Part shown: one piece after another, positions 44,786 through 54,245 of the stretch
Position numbering within the stretch: the stretch's first letter is position 1
Layout of the letters: each line of letters starts with the position of its first letter
Assembly (NCBI GenBank): GCA_963711635.1
Contig: CAVQEZ010000019.1
Coordinates: 1-64,000, forward strand
DNA from: CADEED01 sp963711635
Lineage (GTDB): Bacteria > Pseudomonadota > Gammaproteobacteria > Steroidobacterales > Steroidobacteraceae
DNA length: 64,000 nucleotides
Reading direction: 5' to 3'
Position numbers and translations under genes: made by a program
Notes under the pieces: generated by a model
What the model was told of the DNA's origin: nothing
Database searches by the model: none
Seen by the model: only the letters and a program-made list of their open reading frames with translations

Positions 44786-46660
44786 ATGCGTGTCCTGCTG
44801 GTCGACCATGACTCAGAGGCTCTCGAGACCATTACGCGTGCCATTCGCGGGGTGCTCGAGCTGGACTGCGTCACCAGCAAAGGCGATGCGCTGCTGTTGC
44901 TGCGCCAGAACACCTACGACGTCCTGATCGCCTGCGAGCGCGCCATCGATGGCTCCGGCCTGGACCTGCTCGGCCGAACTACCCGCACGGCCGTACCGCT
45001 CAAGCGCATATTCGCGGCCGCTCCGGAGCGACTGCAGCTGCTGGGCCCGCGGCTGGCGCCCTTCAAGGTGCAGCGGACCATCAACTACCCCATCGATCTC
45101 GAAGAGCTGTGGCTGGCAATCGCGCAGGTCACCAGCGGACCGAACGACGAGACCGACGGCACCATCGAGCGCGTGGTCCTCGACGAGCGCGGAATCCCAT
45201 CGACCGGCACCATGCCGCGCGCGCCCATTCCGCCCCGGCCGCCCGCACCGCTGGCCGCCGTGCCCCCGCCGCCGGCTCCGGTGGCTTCGACCTCCGCCAG
45301 CGGCCGCTATGCCACGGCGCGGGTGACCCAGCCCGCGCCCGAACCGCCGCTGCGCGCCCCACCGCCGCCACGGGCACCGCCACCTGTTGCGCGCCCGGCA
45401 CCACCGCCGCCGCGACGCGTACCTGCTCCACAGGCGCCGCCGCCCCTGCCGCCGATGACCGCGACGGAGCCGTTCCCGGCCTGGACCCCGGAAACTCAGG
45501 GCCAGGACGAGTTCGCCGAAATCGCCGCGCAGGCCCGCTTTGGCGTGCAGCAGAAGGTTGCCGATGACGAATCGAAGCGCAGGCGCCAGCGGGTGTTCGC
45601 CGCCGGTGGTATCGCTGTCGTGGTGGCCGGTGCCATCGTGTTCCTGGTCCAGAAGTTCTACGACCCGGAAGCGCGCGCGCGCGAACAGGCCATCGCGGCA
45701 GAAGTCACGCGCATGGCCGAACAGCAGAAGGTCACCGACAACCTCACGCTGATCGAGATCGACATCGAAAACGCCATCATGAACAACGATCTCGTCACGG
45801 CGCGCCGCGAGCTCGCGCAGCTGATCGAGAAATCGCCGAATCATGCGCGACGCGAGTTCCTGGAGAAGTCCATCGATCGCGCCGCCGAGCTGGCACGGCT
45901 GACGCCCCAGCAGGCGCCGGTGCAATCCGCGGTGCTTCCGTCGGGCGACCGCTCCGCATCGCGCCCGCGTTCCACGGAACGCCCGCCGGCGCGGGCCGCC
46001 GACCGCGGCGCCCCGCGCACTCCGGATCGCAACCTCACGGCGCGCACCGAACGCACGCCGCCGGGCCCGCCACGCAGCTTCGGCGCGCCCATCAATGACA
46101 CGCCGCGCGAGGCAGTCATCCCGCTGAACGCGCCGATCAACACAGCGCCCACGTATACCGCGCGACGCCCGGACAATTCCTTCGCCGGCCGCACCGTGGA
46201 AGCCAGCGACTCCGGCTCGGGACGCAGCTCGGCGCCTGCCGCGCCTGCCGCGCAGCCGCCGCCGGTCCAGGCGCCGGTGACGAACAGCGCGGTGCCGGCA
46301 CCGCCGAGCGGCGCCGGTTCGGCCGAGGCTCCGGTGCCGAGCGCGGCGCCTGCCGCGGCCCCGCAGCCGCCCGCGCCAGTGGACGTGGTGCCCGCGAAAA
46401 TCGTCAAGCGCGTGATGCCGCTCGCTCCATCCGGCATTTCGCGCAAGACCACGGGCTACGTGGTGCTGTCGTACAACATCGGCACCAACGGCCGCGTCAC
46501 CGACATCGAAATCCTCGATTCGCAGCCGCAGGGCGTATTCGACGACTCGGCGCGCGAAGCCGTGCGCCGCTGGGTGTACGAACCGCGCAAGGAAAACGGC
46601 GTGGCGGTGGCCTCGCCCGGCAAGGCGCGCCTGGTCTTCGACCCGTCCATCCCTAACTAG
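44786..46660 (+). CDS. Degenerate receiver fused to membrane-anchored TonB C-terminal domain
   Basis: 624 residues with an unusual order. An N-terminal receiver-like domain (about 1-115: MRVLLVDHDSEALETITRAI; YDVLIACERAIDGSGLDLLG) has Cys50 where the phospho-acceptor Asp should be. A Pro/Ala-rich region (about 150-225) follows, then one membrane helix (about 270-288, VFAAGGIAVVVAGAIVFLVQ), a helical segment (TARRELAQLIEKSPNHARRE), a second low-complexity region, and a TonB_C domain at about 540-624 (KTTGYVVLSYNIGTNGRVTD; AREAVRRWVYEPRKENG). The receiver would be cytoplasmic and the TonB domain periplasmic. Probably non-phosphorylatable; role unknown. Confidence 0.85.
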   Translation: MRVLLVDHDSEALETITRAIRGVLELDCVTSKGDALLLLRQNTYDVLIACERAIDGSGLDLLGRTTRTAVPLKRIFAAAPERLQLLGPRLAPFKVQRTINYPIDLEELWLAIAQVTSGPNDETDGTIERVVLDERGIPSTGTMPRAPIPPRPPAPLAAVPPPPAPVASTSASGRYATARVTQPAPEPPLRAPPPPRAPPPVARPAPPPPRRVPAPQAPPPLPPMTATEPFPAWTPETQGQDEFAEIAAQARFGVQQKVADDESKRRRQRVFAAGGIAVVVAGAIVFLVQKFYDPEARAREQAIAAEVTRMAEQQKVTDNLTLIEIDIENAIMNNDLVTARRELAQLIEKSPNHARREFLEKSIDRAAELARLTPQQAPVQSAVLPSGDRSASRPRSTERPPARAADRGAPRTPDRNLTARTERTPPGPPRSFGAPINDTPREAVIPLNAPINTAPTYTARRPDNSFAGRTVEASDSGSGRSSAPAAPAAQPPPVQAPVTNSAVPAPPSGAGSAEAPVPSAAPAAAPQPPAPVDVVPAKIVKRVMPLAPSGISRKTTGYVVLSYNIGTNGRVTDIEILDSQPQGVFDDSAREAVRRWVYEPRKENGVAVASPGKARLVFDPSIPN

Positions 46661-46677
46661 CCATCCCCACGACAAGG

Positions 46678-47787
46678 ATGTCGGTCGGCCGCCTCACGCT
46701 GCGATTCGCCCTGGGGTTGTACGTTGCCGCGGCCGGTGCCGCCGGTGTTCCCGCGGCGCTCAAGGACGGCCTGCTGGTCGCGGCGCCCACGGACGTGGCC
46801 CTGCGCGATGCTCCGCTGGAATCCCTGACGGCGGCAGTCATTGCCGCGGACTTTCCCGACACCACCAGCGTGCTGGTTTTCAGGAACGACCGGCTGGTGT
46901 TCGAGCGCTACTTCGGCTCCGGCGGCATCAACGTGCTCAACGACACGCGCTCGGTCACCAAGACACTGACGGCGCTGATCGTCGGCCAGGCGATTGCGGA
47001 CGGCGCGCTGCGCACCGCCGACCAGCCGGCCTTTGCGGAGTTGAAGGCCCTCGCGCCGTTCCGCCACGACGGGCCGATGAAGCAGGCCATCACGCTCATG
47101 GACCTGCTCACCATGTCGTCCGCGCTCGATTGCAATGATTTCGACGCGGCCAATGTCGGCAACGAAGAGAACATGTATCCGCAGACGAACTGGTCGCGCT
47201 GGGTGGTCGATCTGCCCGTGAAGGCCGACTACGCGCGCAGCCCGGGTGGGCGCGGCCCGTTCTCGTACTGCACCGGCGGTGTGTTCCTGTTAGGCCAGGT
47301 CGTGCAGCGCGCGACACGCCAGCCGCTCGATCAGTACTTCGACGCGCGCCTGTTCCGTCCACTCGGAATCCGCGAGCGCCAGTGGGCGCGTTCCCCCGGC
47401 GGCGAGTTTCAGACCGGCGGCGGATTGCGGCTGCGCAGCCGCGATCTGCTGAAACTCGGCGTGCTCATCATGGGCAACGGTAACTGGCGCGGGGCGCAGC
47501 TCGTTCCCGAACCCTGGGTGCGACGCATGCAGAGCGTCAGCAACGTGGTGAACGAGCAGCAGAGCTACGGCATGTTGTACTGGCAGCGCCAGTACTCATC
47601 GCCCTGCGGCAGCATCAACGGCTGGTCCATGTCCGGCAACGGCGGCAATGCCGTCGTCAGTGTGCCGCTGAAGTCGCTGGTGGCCGTGGTGACCCGCACG
47701 CACTACAACCAGAAGGGAATGCACCAGGAAACCGCGCGCCTGCTCGAGAAGCACGTGTTCGCGGCGCTGCCCTGCACTGCCAGCTGA
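46678..47787 (+). CDS. Serine hydrolase of the beta-lactamase/class C family
   Basis: 369 residues with an N-terminal hydrophobic signal (TLRFALGLYVAAAGAAGVPA) and a class C beta-lactamase-like fold: active-site SxxK at S92-K95 (NDTRSVTKTLTALIVGQAI), the Tyr motif FSYCTGGVFLLGQVVQRAT (YCT instead of the usual YSN), and a late SGNGGNAVVSVPLKSLVAVV block in place of KTG. Likely a periplasmic esterase or peptidase rather than a true beta-lactamase. Begins 17 bases after the TonB-fusion gene. Confidence 0.88.
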   Translation: MSVGRLTLRFALGLYVAAAGAAGVPAALKDGLLVAAPTDVALRDAPLESLTAAVIAADFPDTTSVLVFRNDRLVFERYFGSGGINVLNDTRSVTKTLTALIVGQAIADGALRTADQPAFAELKALAPFRHDGPMKQAITLMDLLTMSSALDCNDFDAANVGNEENMYPQTNWSRWVVDLPVKADYARSPGGRGPFSYCTGGVFLLGQVVQRATRQPLDQYFDARLFRPLGIRERQWARSPGGEFQTGGGLRLRSRDLLKLGVLIMGNGNWRGAQLVPEPWVRRMQSVSNVVNEQQSYGMLYWQRQYSSPCGSINGWSMSGNGGNAVVSVPLKSLVAVVTRTHYNQKGMHQETARLLEKHVFAALPCTAS

Positions 47788-47797
47788 GGGCTGACCG

Positions 47798-48544
47798 CTA
47801 GCGGTTGATTTGCGGCTGGTACATGTGGCGCATGATTTCCGTCAGCTTGAACTCGACGTCGTAACGGAAGCGCTGCCCCGGACAATTACTGCTCACCCGC
47901 TGGGTTCGCATATAGCGCAATGCCGCCTCGTCGAGGGATTCGACACCACTGCTGCGCACCACCTGCACGTCACGCGTCCATTGCCGGCCGGCGACGGTCG
48001 AGTATTCGACCTGCACCGTACCTTCCTTCTGCAAACGAATGGCACCGCGTGGGTAGTAGTCGTCGATTTCACGAGCCTTCACTTCCGCCTGGCAGCCGGC
48101 CGCCACGACCAGCGGCGCCGGCTCCGCGGGGATCGCCACGCATGACGCGGCATGGCTCTTGATCACGGAGGTGGTTGGGCCCATCGATGAGACCCAGCGA
48201 CGCCCTTCGGGAAAGACGACGACGTCGGCGATTTCGCTCGCATGACCCTTGTAGTTTGGTGCTGTCAGCTCGAGGCTCATGCGGCACTGCATGGGTACCG
48301 CCGCCTCGTTACGCACATGGACGGTGTGCGACAGGCAGTTGAAGAAGTCCCGGTCGGTGCCCTCGGTGACGCCGCTGTCGGGCGGCGCGCAGCGCTCGCG
48401 CGTGGCCGATTCCGTCCAGGAAATCCAGCGCGCGGCGCCGGCCTCTCGCGACAGCTCCGCGGTCGTCGCGACGGTGGTCCACTGGCCCACCGCGCCGGCC
48501 GTGCTGGCGGCTGCAACACAGAGGATGACCGCCAGGCGCCGCAT
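47798..48544 (-). CDS. Secreted TonB C-terminal-like domain protein
   Basis: 248 residues: signal peptide MRRLAVILCVAAASTAGAVG, a region of beta strands with several cysteines (PMQCRMSLELTAPNYKGHAS), and a C-terminal TonB-like domain (AIRLQKEGTVQVEYSTVAGR; VRSSGVESLDEAALRYMRTQ; RFRYDVEFKLTEI). No membrane anchor other than the signal, so it cannot work as a normal energy transducer. ATG 48544 follows lpd by four bases, so it may be co-transcribed with sucAB-lpd. Convergent with the serine hydrolase gene. Confidence 0.75.
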   Translation of the reverse strand: MRRLAVILCVAAASTAGAVGQWTTVATTAELSREAGAARWISWTESATRERCAPPDSGVTEGTDRDFFNCLSHTVHVRNEAAVPMQCRMSLELTAPNYKGHASEIADVVVFPEGRRWVSSMGPTTSVIKSHAASCVAIPAEPAPLVVAAGCQAEVKAREIDDYYPRGAIRLQKEGTVQVEYSTVAGRQWTRDVQVVRSSGVESLDEAALRYMRTQRVSSNCPGQRFRYDVEFKLTEIMRHMYQPQINR

Positions 48545-48548
48545 GCAA

Positions 48549-49976
48549 CTAGCGGTTGATGTTGTCGATGGCGCGCTTGTCCGCGGCCAGGGCCGCTTCG
48601 TGTAATGCCTCAGACAGCGTCGGGTGCGCGTGAATCGTGCGCTGCAGATCCTCGCTGCTGGCCGAATACTCCATGGCCAGCACGGCTTCGGCGATGAGCT
48701 CACCCGCCAGTGGCCCGATGATGTGAACACCCAACACCTCGTCGTCGTCCTGGGCTGCTATGAGTTTGACGAAGCCGGCCGTCGATTCCATGGCTCGCGC
48801 CCGGCCACTGGCCGCAAATGGGAACTGACCGACCTTGTAAGCGCGGCCGCTGGCCTTGACCTGCTCTTCGGTCTGGCCCACCCAGGCGATTTCCGGATGC
48901 GTGTAGATCACCGACGGAATGGTGTCGTAATTCATGTGGCCGTACTTGCCGGCGATCATGTCGCCGACCATGACGCCCTCGTCCTTGGCCTTGTGCGCCA
49001 GCATCGGGCCGCGCACGCAATCGCCCACGGCCCAGACGTTCTCGGCGCTGGTCTTGCAGTGGTCATCAACTTTAATGAAACCCTTCTCGTCGACCTGCAC
49101 GCCCGTGCCATCGGCCAGCAGGTCCCTGGTGAAGGGACGGCGGCCCACGCAGACGATGAGCTTGTCGACCTTGATGGTCTGACTACCCGAGGTGTCAGCG
49201 TAAGACACCTCCACTCCACTGGATGTTGATTTGGCGCCTGACACTTTCGCGCCCAGCTTGATGTCGAGGCCCTGCTTCTTGAAATGACGCGCGGCTTCCT
49301 TGGCCAGGCCCTGGTCGGCGACGGCGAGGAAGGTGTCGAGCGCCTCCAGGATCACGACTTCCGCACCGAGGCGGCGCCATACGCTGCCCAGCTCCAGGCC
49401 GATGATGCCGGCGCCGACCACCGCGAGCTTCTTCGGCACGCTCTCGAAGTCCAGCGCGCCCCAATTGTCGACGATGTTTTTGCCGTCGAACTTCATGCCC
49501 GGCAGCTCAGTGGGAATGGAGCCCGAGGCCAGCACGATGTGCTTGCCCGTCAGTGTTTCTTTCTTGCCGTCGTGCGCGGTGAATTCCACCTTCCGGCCGG
49601 CCAGTAGTTTGCCGTGACCCTGCAGCGCGGTGACGCCGGCGCTCTTCAGCAGCATCGCGATGCCGCCGGTGCTGGCCTTGACGATGCCGGTCTTGCGCCT
49701 CTGCATCTGCGTCACGTCGAACTCGACGCCGCTCACCTTGATGCCGTGAACGCCGAGTTCTTCCTTCGTCTTGTGATACAGCTCGCTCGACTCGAGCAAT
49801 GCCTTCGAGGGAATGCAGCCCGCGTTCGTGCAGGTGCCGCCGAACACGGCCGTGCCGTCCTTGTTCTTCCACTCGTCGATGATCGCGACCTTGAGCTTGT
49901 TCTGCGCGGCGCGAATGGCGGCGGGATATCCCGCCGGACCGCCGCCAATGACGATTACGTCGTACTCGGAAGCCAT
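48549..49976 (-). CDS. lpd: Dihydrolipoyl dehydrogenase (E3)
   Basis: FAD enzyme reoxidising lipoamide on 2-oxoglutarate dehydrogenase. 475 residues: FAD site YDVIVIGGGPAGYPAAIRAA, redox pair C49/C54 in FGGTCTNAGCIPSKALLESS, NAD-binding KLAVVGAGIIGLELGSVWRR, second FAD motif VWAVGDCVRGPMLAHKAKDE, and the catalytic base HAHPTLSEALHEAALAAD. Open upstream, but MASEYD at 49976 is the true start, 16 bases after sucB. Last enzyme of the sucA-sucB-lpd group. Confidence 0.97.
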   Translation of the reverse strand: MASEYDVIVIGGGPAGYPAAIRAAQNKLKVAIIDEWKNKDGTAVFGGTCTNAGCIPSKALLESSELYHKTKEELGVHGIKVSGVEFDVTQMQRRKTGIVKASTGGIAMLLKSAGVTALQGHGKLLAGRKVEFTAHDGKKETLTGKHIVLASGSIPTELPGMKFDGKNIVDNWGALDFESVPKKLAVVGAGIIGLELGSVWRRLGAEVVILEALDTFLAVADQGLAKEAARHFKKQGLDIKLGAKVSGAKSTSSGVEVSYADTSGSQTIKVDKLIVCVGRRPFTRDLLADGTGVQVDEKGFIKVDDHCKTSAENVWAVGDCVRGPMLAHKAKDEGVMVGDMIAGKYGHMNYDTIPSVIYTHPEIAWVGQTEEQVKASGRAYKVGQFPFAASGRARAMESTAGFVKLIAAQDDDEVLGVHIIGPLAGELIAEAVLAMEYSASSEDLQRTIHAHPTLSEALHEAALAADKRAIDNINR

Positions 49977-49992
49977 GGAAATCCTCTTGTTA

Positions 49993-51222
49993 TCAGACGC
50001 CGAGCAGCAGGCGCGCCGGATCCTCGAGACAATCCTTGATGGCGACGAGGAACTGCACCGCTTCGCGGCCGTCGATGATGCGGTGATCGTACGAGACCGC
50101 GACATACATCATGGGTCGTACGACGACTTCGCCATTGATCACGACCGGGCGCTCCTTGGTGGCATGCATGCCGAGGATGGCGCTCTGCGGCATGTTCACG
50201 ATGGGCGTCGACATCATCGAGCCGAAGGTGCCGCCGTTGGTGATGGAGAACGTGCCGCCGGTGAGGTCCTCGAGCGTGATCTTGCCTTCGCGCGCCTTGG
50301 CCGCGAACTGGCCGATTTCCTTCTCGATGTCGGCATAGCTCTTGAGATCCGCATCGCGGATCACGGGCACCATGAGGCCGCGATCGGTCGAAACCGCGAC
50401 GCCGATGTCGTAATACTCGTGGTAGACGATGTCGTTGCCTTCGATCGAAGCATTGACGGTCGGAAATCTCTTCAGCGCCTCGACCGCGGCCTTCACGAAG
50501 AACGACATGAAGCCCAGCTTGACGCCGTGTTTCTTCTCGAAGGAATCCTTGTACTTCGCGCGCACGTCCATCACGGCCTTGAGGTCGACCTCGTTGAACG
50601 TGGTGAGCTGGGCCTGGGTCTGCTGCGCTTCGAGCAGGCGCTCCGCGATGCGGGCACGCAGCCGCGTCATGGGCACGCGCTGATCCTGCCTGCCCGCGGC
50701 GCCGACCGCCGCCGCGGGCGCGACGGCACTCTTGTTAGATGCAGCCGGCGCGGCGGCCGGTTTGTCCAGGAAATCGACCACGTCGCCTTTGGTGATGCGT
50801 CCATCGCGGCCCGTGGCGGGAATCTTGGCCGGGTCGAGCTGCTTTTCTTCGACCATGCGGCGCACCGAAGGCGCGAGCTTGTCGTTGCCGGCGGCAGGCG
50901 CAGGCGCGGCCTTCGCGGCTGGTGCGGGCGCGGCCGGCGCGGCGGCGGGCGCAGCAGCCTTGGCGGGCGCGACCGCGGGCGCGGCACCTTCCTCCAGCAC
51001 CGCCAGCAACTGTCCGCTGGTCACCGAAGTACCCGGCCCGATCTTGAGCTCTTTCAATATGCCGTTGACCGGCGCGGGAACTTCGAGCACCACCTTGTCG
51101 GTTTCGAGGTCGGCGAGATTCTCATCGCGACTCACCGACTGGCCGGCCTGCTTGTGCCAGGTGACGAGCGTGGCGTCGGCTACCGACTCCGGTAACTGCG
51201 GGACGCGAATTTCAATGGCCAT
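49993..51222 (-). CDS. sucB: 2-oxoglutarate dehydrogenase E2 (dihydrolipoyl succinyltransferase)
   Basis: 409 residues: a lipoyl domain with K43 in ENLADLETDKVVLEVPAPVN, an Ala/Pro linker, a peripheral-subunit-binding domain (KLAPSVRRMVEEKQLDPAKI; GRDGRITKGDVVDFLDKPAA), and the catalytic core (QRVPMTRLRARIAERLLEAQ; SDRGLMVPVIRDADLKSYAD-like STDRGLMVPVIRDADLKS; GGTFSITNGGTFGSMMSTPI; SYDHRIIDGREAVQFLVAIK with active-site His). Lies 24 bases after sucA. Confidence 0.98.
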   Translation of the reverse strand: MAIEIRVPQLPESVADATLVTWHKQAGQSVSRDENLADLETDKVVLEVPAPVNGILKELKIGPGTSVTSGQLLAVLEEGAAPAVAPAKAAAPAAAPAAPAPAAKAAPAPAAGNDKLAPSVRRMVEEKQLDPAKIPATGRDGRITKGDVVDFLDKPAAAPAASNKSAVAPAAAVGAAGRQDQRVPMTRLRARIAERLLEAQQTQAQLTTFNEVDLKAVMDVRAKYKDSFEKKHGVKLGFMSFFVKAAVEALKRFPTVNASIEGNDIVYHEYYDIGVAVSTDRGLMVPVIRDADLKSYADIEKEIGQFAAKAREGKITLEDLTGGTFSITNGGTFGSMMSTPIVNMPQSAILGMHATKERPVVINGEVVVRPMMYVAVSYDHRIIDGREAVQFLVAIKDCLEDPARLLLGV

Positions 51223-51246
51223 TGCGGTTCCTTATCAAGACTTGGC

Positions 51247-54153
51247 TCATCGGGACGTGGCGGCCGCGGCGGCCGGCGGCGTGCCCGGCGTCGATGCCAT
51301 CAGGCGCTTGGTCTCGCGCGCCCCTTCTTCTTTGTTGGTGGCAGTGAGCGCCGCTTCGATGAGCTCGCGCTGTTCCATCTCGTGAATCTTGGTGATGCCG
51401 GTGGCGGGCGCGGCGGCCGGCTTGCGACCGGCGTACAGCAGCTCGCGCTTGCCGACGAAGGTGCCCAGGCGATGCCGGATCTGGTACCACGCGCCCTGGT
51501 TCTGCGGCTCTTCCTGGCACCACACCACCTCGCGCGCGTTCGGATAGCGCGTCATCACGGCTTCCATCTCCTGCACCGGGAACGGATAGAGCTGCTCGAC
51601 GCGCACCAGCGCGACGTCGGAAATATTGGCGGCACGCCGCGCCTTGAGCAGGTCGAAGTACACCTTGCCCGAGGACAACACCACGCGGTGCACGCTGGCG
51701 GCCTTCACCTGCGTGTCGATCTCGTCGATGACCGTGGCGAATTCGCCGTTGGCCAGGTCTTCGAGCGAGGACACCGACATCTCGTGGCGCAGCAGGCTCT
51801 TCGGCGTCATCACGATGAGCGGCTTGCGCAGCGAGCGCAGGATCTGCCGGCGGATCATGTGATACATCTGCGCGGGCGTCGACGGCACGCACACCTGCAT
51901 GTTGTTCTCGGCGCAGAGCTGCAGGAATCGTTCGAGCCGCGCCGAGGAATGCTCCGGCCCCTGCCCTTCGTAGCCATGCGGCAGGAACATCGCGAGTCCA
52001 CACAGGCGGCCCCACTTGGCTTCGCCCGAGCTGATGAACTGGTCGATGATGACCTGCGCGCCGTTCACGAAATCGCCGAACTGCGCTTCCCAGATCACCA
52101 GCGACGAAGGATCGGTGGTCGAGTAACCGTATTCGAAGCCGACCACCGCTTCTTCCGAGAGCACCGAATCGATGACCTGGAAGGACGGCTGCCGCTCTGC
52201 GATGTGCTGCAGCGGCACGTAGCACTCGCCGGTCGATTGCTCGTGCAGCACGGCGTGACGATGAAAGAAAGTACCGCGGCCCGAATCCTGGCCGGTGATG
52301 CGGATGGCATTGCCTTCTTCGAGGATGCTGGCGTACGCCAAGGTCTCGGCCGCGCCCCAGTCCAGCGGCAGCTCGCCGCGGAACATCTTGGCGCGATTCG
52401 ACATCACCTGCGCCACGCGCGGGTGCAGCGCGAAGTTCTCGGGAAAATGCACCGCGCGCTCGCCCAGGGCTTTCAGGCGCGCGATATCGCCGCCGCCGCG
52501 GACACGCTCGGACCAGTCGTTCGCAGCGTACTTGCTCCAGTCGACCGTGTACTTGTTGCCGACCATGCCGAGCGAGGCACGCGCTTGCTGCTTGCCGGCA
52601 TCGACTCCCTGGCGATATTGCTCGACCAGCGCCGCCGCTTCGGCCTCGGTGAGCACGCCCTGCGCCACCAGCTTGTCGGCGTAGATCTTGCGCGTGGTCG
52701 GATGCTTGCGGATGACCTGGTACATCATCGGCTGGGTGGCAGCCGGCTCGTCCGCTTCGTTGTGACCGTGACGGCGATAGCAGACGAGGTCGATGACCAC
52801 GTCCTTGTGGAATTTCTGCCGGTACGCCAGCGCCAGCCGCGTGACGAATATCACCGCTTCGGGATCGTCGCCATTGACGTGGAAGATCGGCGACTCGAGC
52901 ATCTTGGCGACGTCGGAGCAATACATCGTCGAACGCACGTCGTCGGGACGCGAGGTGGTGAAGCCCACCTGGTTGTTCACGATGATGTGCACCGTGCCGC
53001 CGGTGAAGAACGCGCGTGCCTGCGAGAGCTGCAGCGTCTCCATGACCACGCCCTGGCCCGCGAAGGCCGCATCGCCGTGGATGAGAATCGGCAGCACGCG
53101 CGCGCCCTCGGTATCGCCGCGCCGTTCCTGGCGGGCGCGCACCGAGCCTTCGACCACGGGATTCACCACCTCGAGATGCGAGGGATTGAACGCCAGCGCC
53201 ACGTGCACGTTGCCGCCCGGCGTGCGCAGGTCCGAGGAGAAGCCCTTGTGGTACTTCACGTCGCCCGAGCCCTGCAGGTGCGCGGTGTCGTACTTGCCTT
53301 CGAATTCCTGGAACAGCACCGACGGCGATTTGCCGAGCACGTTCACCAGCACGTTGAGCCGGCCGCGATGCGCCATGCCGATGACGCACTCCTCGACGTT
53401 CTTCTGTCCACCCTGCTGGATCAGATCGTCGAGCAGCGGGATCAGCGAGTCGCCACCTTCCAGCGAGAAACGTTTCTGACCCACGTACTTGGTGTGCAGG
53501 TATCGCTCGAGACCCTCGGCCGCGGACAGCTGCCACAGCAGATTCTTCTGCTCTTCCGCGGTGATCTTGCCCGTGAGCCGGCCCACCAGGAATTGATCCT
53601 GCAGCCACAGGCGCTCTTCGGTGTCGGACACATGCGCGAATTCCGCGCCGATGGTGCCGCAGTAGGCGTGCTCGAGCTGCGCGAGGATTTCGCGCAACTT
53701 CAACTTGCGCGCCAGCTCCGTGGGGCGCGAGCCGGTGAGGAATTCGGTATCGAGATCCGCCTCGGAAAGCCCGAAGTAGCTGAGCTCGAGCACGCGCGGC
53801 CGCGCGCGCTTCTGCATGCCCAGCGGATCGAGCCGCGCGATCAGGTGACCGCGGTTGGCGTAGATCTGTACCAGTCGCGAAACCGCGCCCTGCTTGGCGG
53901 CGGCATCGTTCGATAGCGTGGCCGTTCCGGCGGCCATGCGCGGCTTGCTGGCGCGCTGGACGATGCCGGCCTGCACGGCGGAATGGATCTGCTCGCCCGC
54001 GTTGCCATTGCGCAGCTTCTGGAAGTATTCACGCCATTTCGGGTCGACGCTCTGGGGGTCGGCGAGGAACTGTTCGTACAGGGCTTCAACGTAGGGAGCG
54101 TTGCCGCCAGAGAGCGGCGTCGAGGCCAGCAACTCGCGAAGGCTGGGAGCCAT
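51247..54153 (-). CDS. sucA: 2-oxoglutarate dehydrogenase E1
   Basis: Thiamine-diphosphate decarboxylase of the TCA cycle. 968 residues: the N-terminal E2-binding region (NAPYVEALYEQFLADPQSVD; WREYFQKL), HRGRLNVLVNVLGKSPSVLF, SSDLRTPGGNVHVALAFNPS, VNGDDPEAVIFVTRLALAYR (ThDP/Mg site), CYRRHGHNEADEPAATQPMM, GQDSGRGTFFHRHAVLHEQS, EYGYSTTDPSSLVIWEAQFG, FLPHGYEGQGPEHSSARLER and WCQEEPQNQGAWYQIRHRLG. ATG 54153 (MAPSLRELLA) is preferred; 54180 is also possible. Long antisense open frames across it are shadows. Confidence 0.98.
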   Translation of the reverse strand: MAPSLRELLASTPLSGGNAPYVEALYEQFLADPQSVDPKWREYFQKLRNGNAGEQIHSAVQAGIVQRASKPRMAAGTATLSNDAAAKQGAVSRLVQIYANRGHLIARLDPLGMQKRARPRVLELSYFGLSEADLDTEFLTGSRPTELARKLKLREILAQLEHAYCGTIGAEFAHVSDTEERLWLQDQFLVGRLTGKITAEEQKNLLWQLSAAEGLERYLHTKYVGQKRFSLEGGDSLIPLLDDLIQQGGQKNVEECVIGMAHRGRLNVLVNVLGKSPSVLFQEFEGKYDTAHLQGSGDVKYHKGFSSDLRTPGGNVHVALAFNPSHLEVVNPVVEGSVRARQERRGDTEGARVLPILIHGDAAFAGQGVVMETLQLSQARAFFTGGTVHIIVNNQVGFTTSRPDDVRSTMYCSDVAKMLESPIFHVNGDDPEAVIFVTRLALAYRQKFHKDVVIDLVCYRRHGHNEADEPAATQPMMYQVIRKHPTTRKIYADKLVAQGVLTEAEAAALVEQYRQGVDAGKQQARASLGMVGNKYTVDWSKYAANDWSERVRGGGDIARLKALGERAVHFPENFALHPRVAQVMSNRAKMFRGELPLDWGAAETLAYASILEEGNAIRITGQDSGRGTFFHRHAVLHEQSTGECYVPLQHIAERQPSFQVIDSVLSEEAVVGFEYGYSTTDPSSLVIWEAQFGDFVNGAQVIIDQFISSGEAKWGRLCGLAMFLPHGYEGQGPEHSSARLERFLQLCAENNMQVCVPSTPAQMYHMIRRQILRSLRKPLIVMTPKSLLRHEMSVSSLEDLANGEFATVIDEIDTQVKAASVHRVVLSSGKVYFDLLKARRAANISDVALVRVEQLYPFPVQEMEAVMTRYPNAREVVWCQEEPQNQGAWYQIRHRLGTFVGKRELLYAGRKPAAAPATGITKIHEMEQRELIEAALTATNKEEGARETKRLMASTPGTPPAAAAATSR

Positions 54154-54245
54154 ACGGGGAAAAAATCCTTGTGGACTCAAGGTCCTGGAGCAACAAAGGG
54201 GCGGTATGTTAGCCGAACCCGACCACGGTCGGAAGGCAGCAATGC

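Noticed and set aside
44813..46675. 620-codon antisense frame across the receiver-TonB gene
   Set aside because: Low-complexity Arg/Gly product complementary to Pro/Ala-rich codons; no ribosome site or domain.
51212..53916. Very long open frames overlapping sucA on both strands
   Set aside because: They mirror the sucA codon pattern in a GC-rich gene, have Arg/Ala/Gly-rich compositions without domains, and sucA itself is complete and well conserved.
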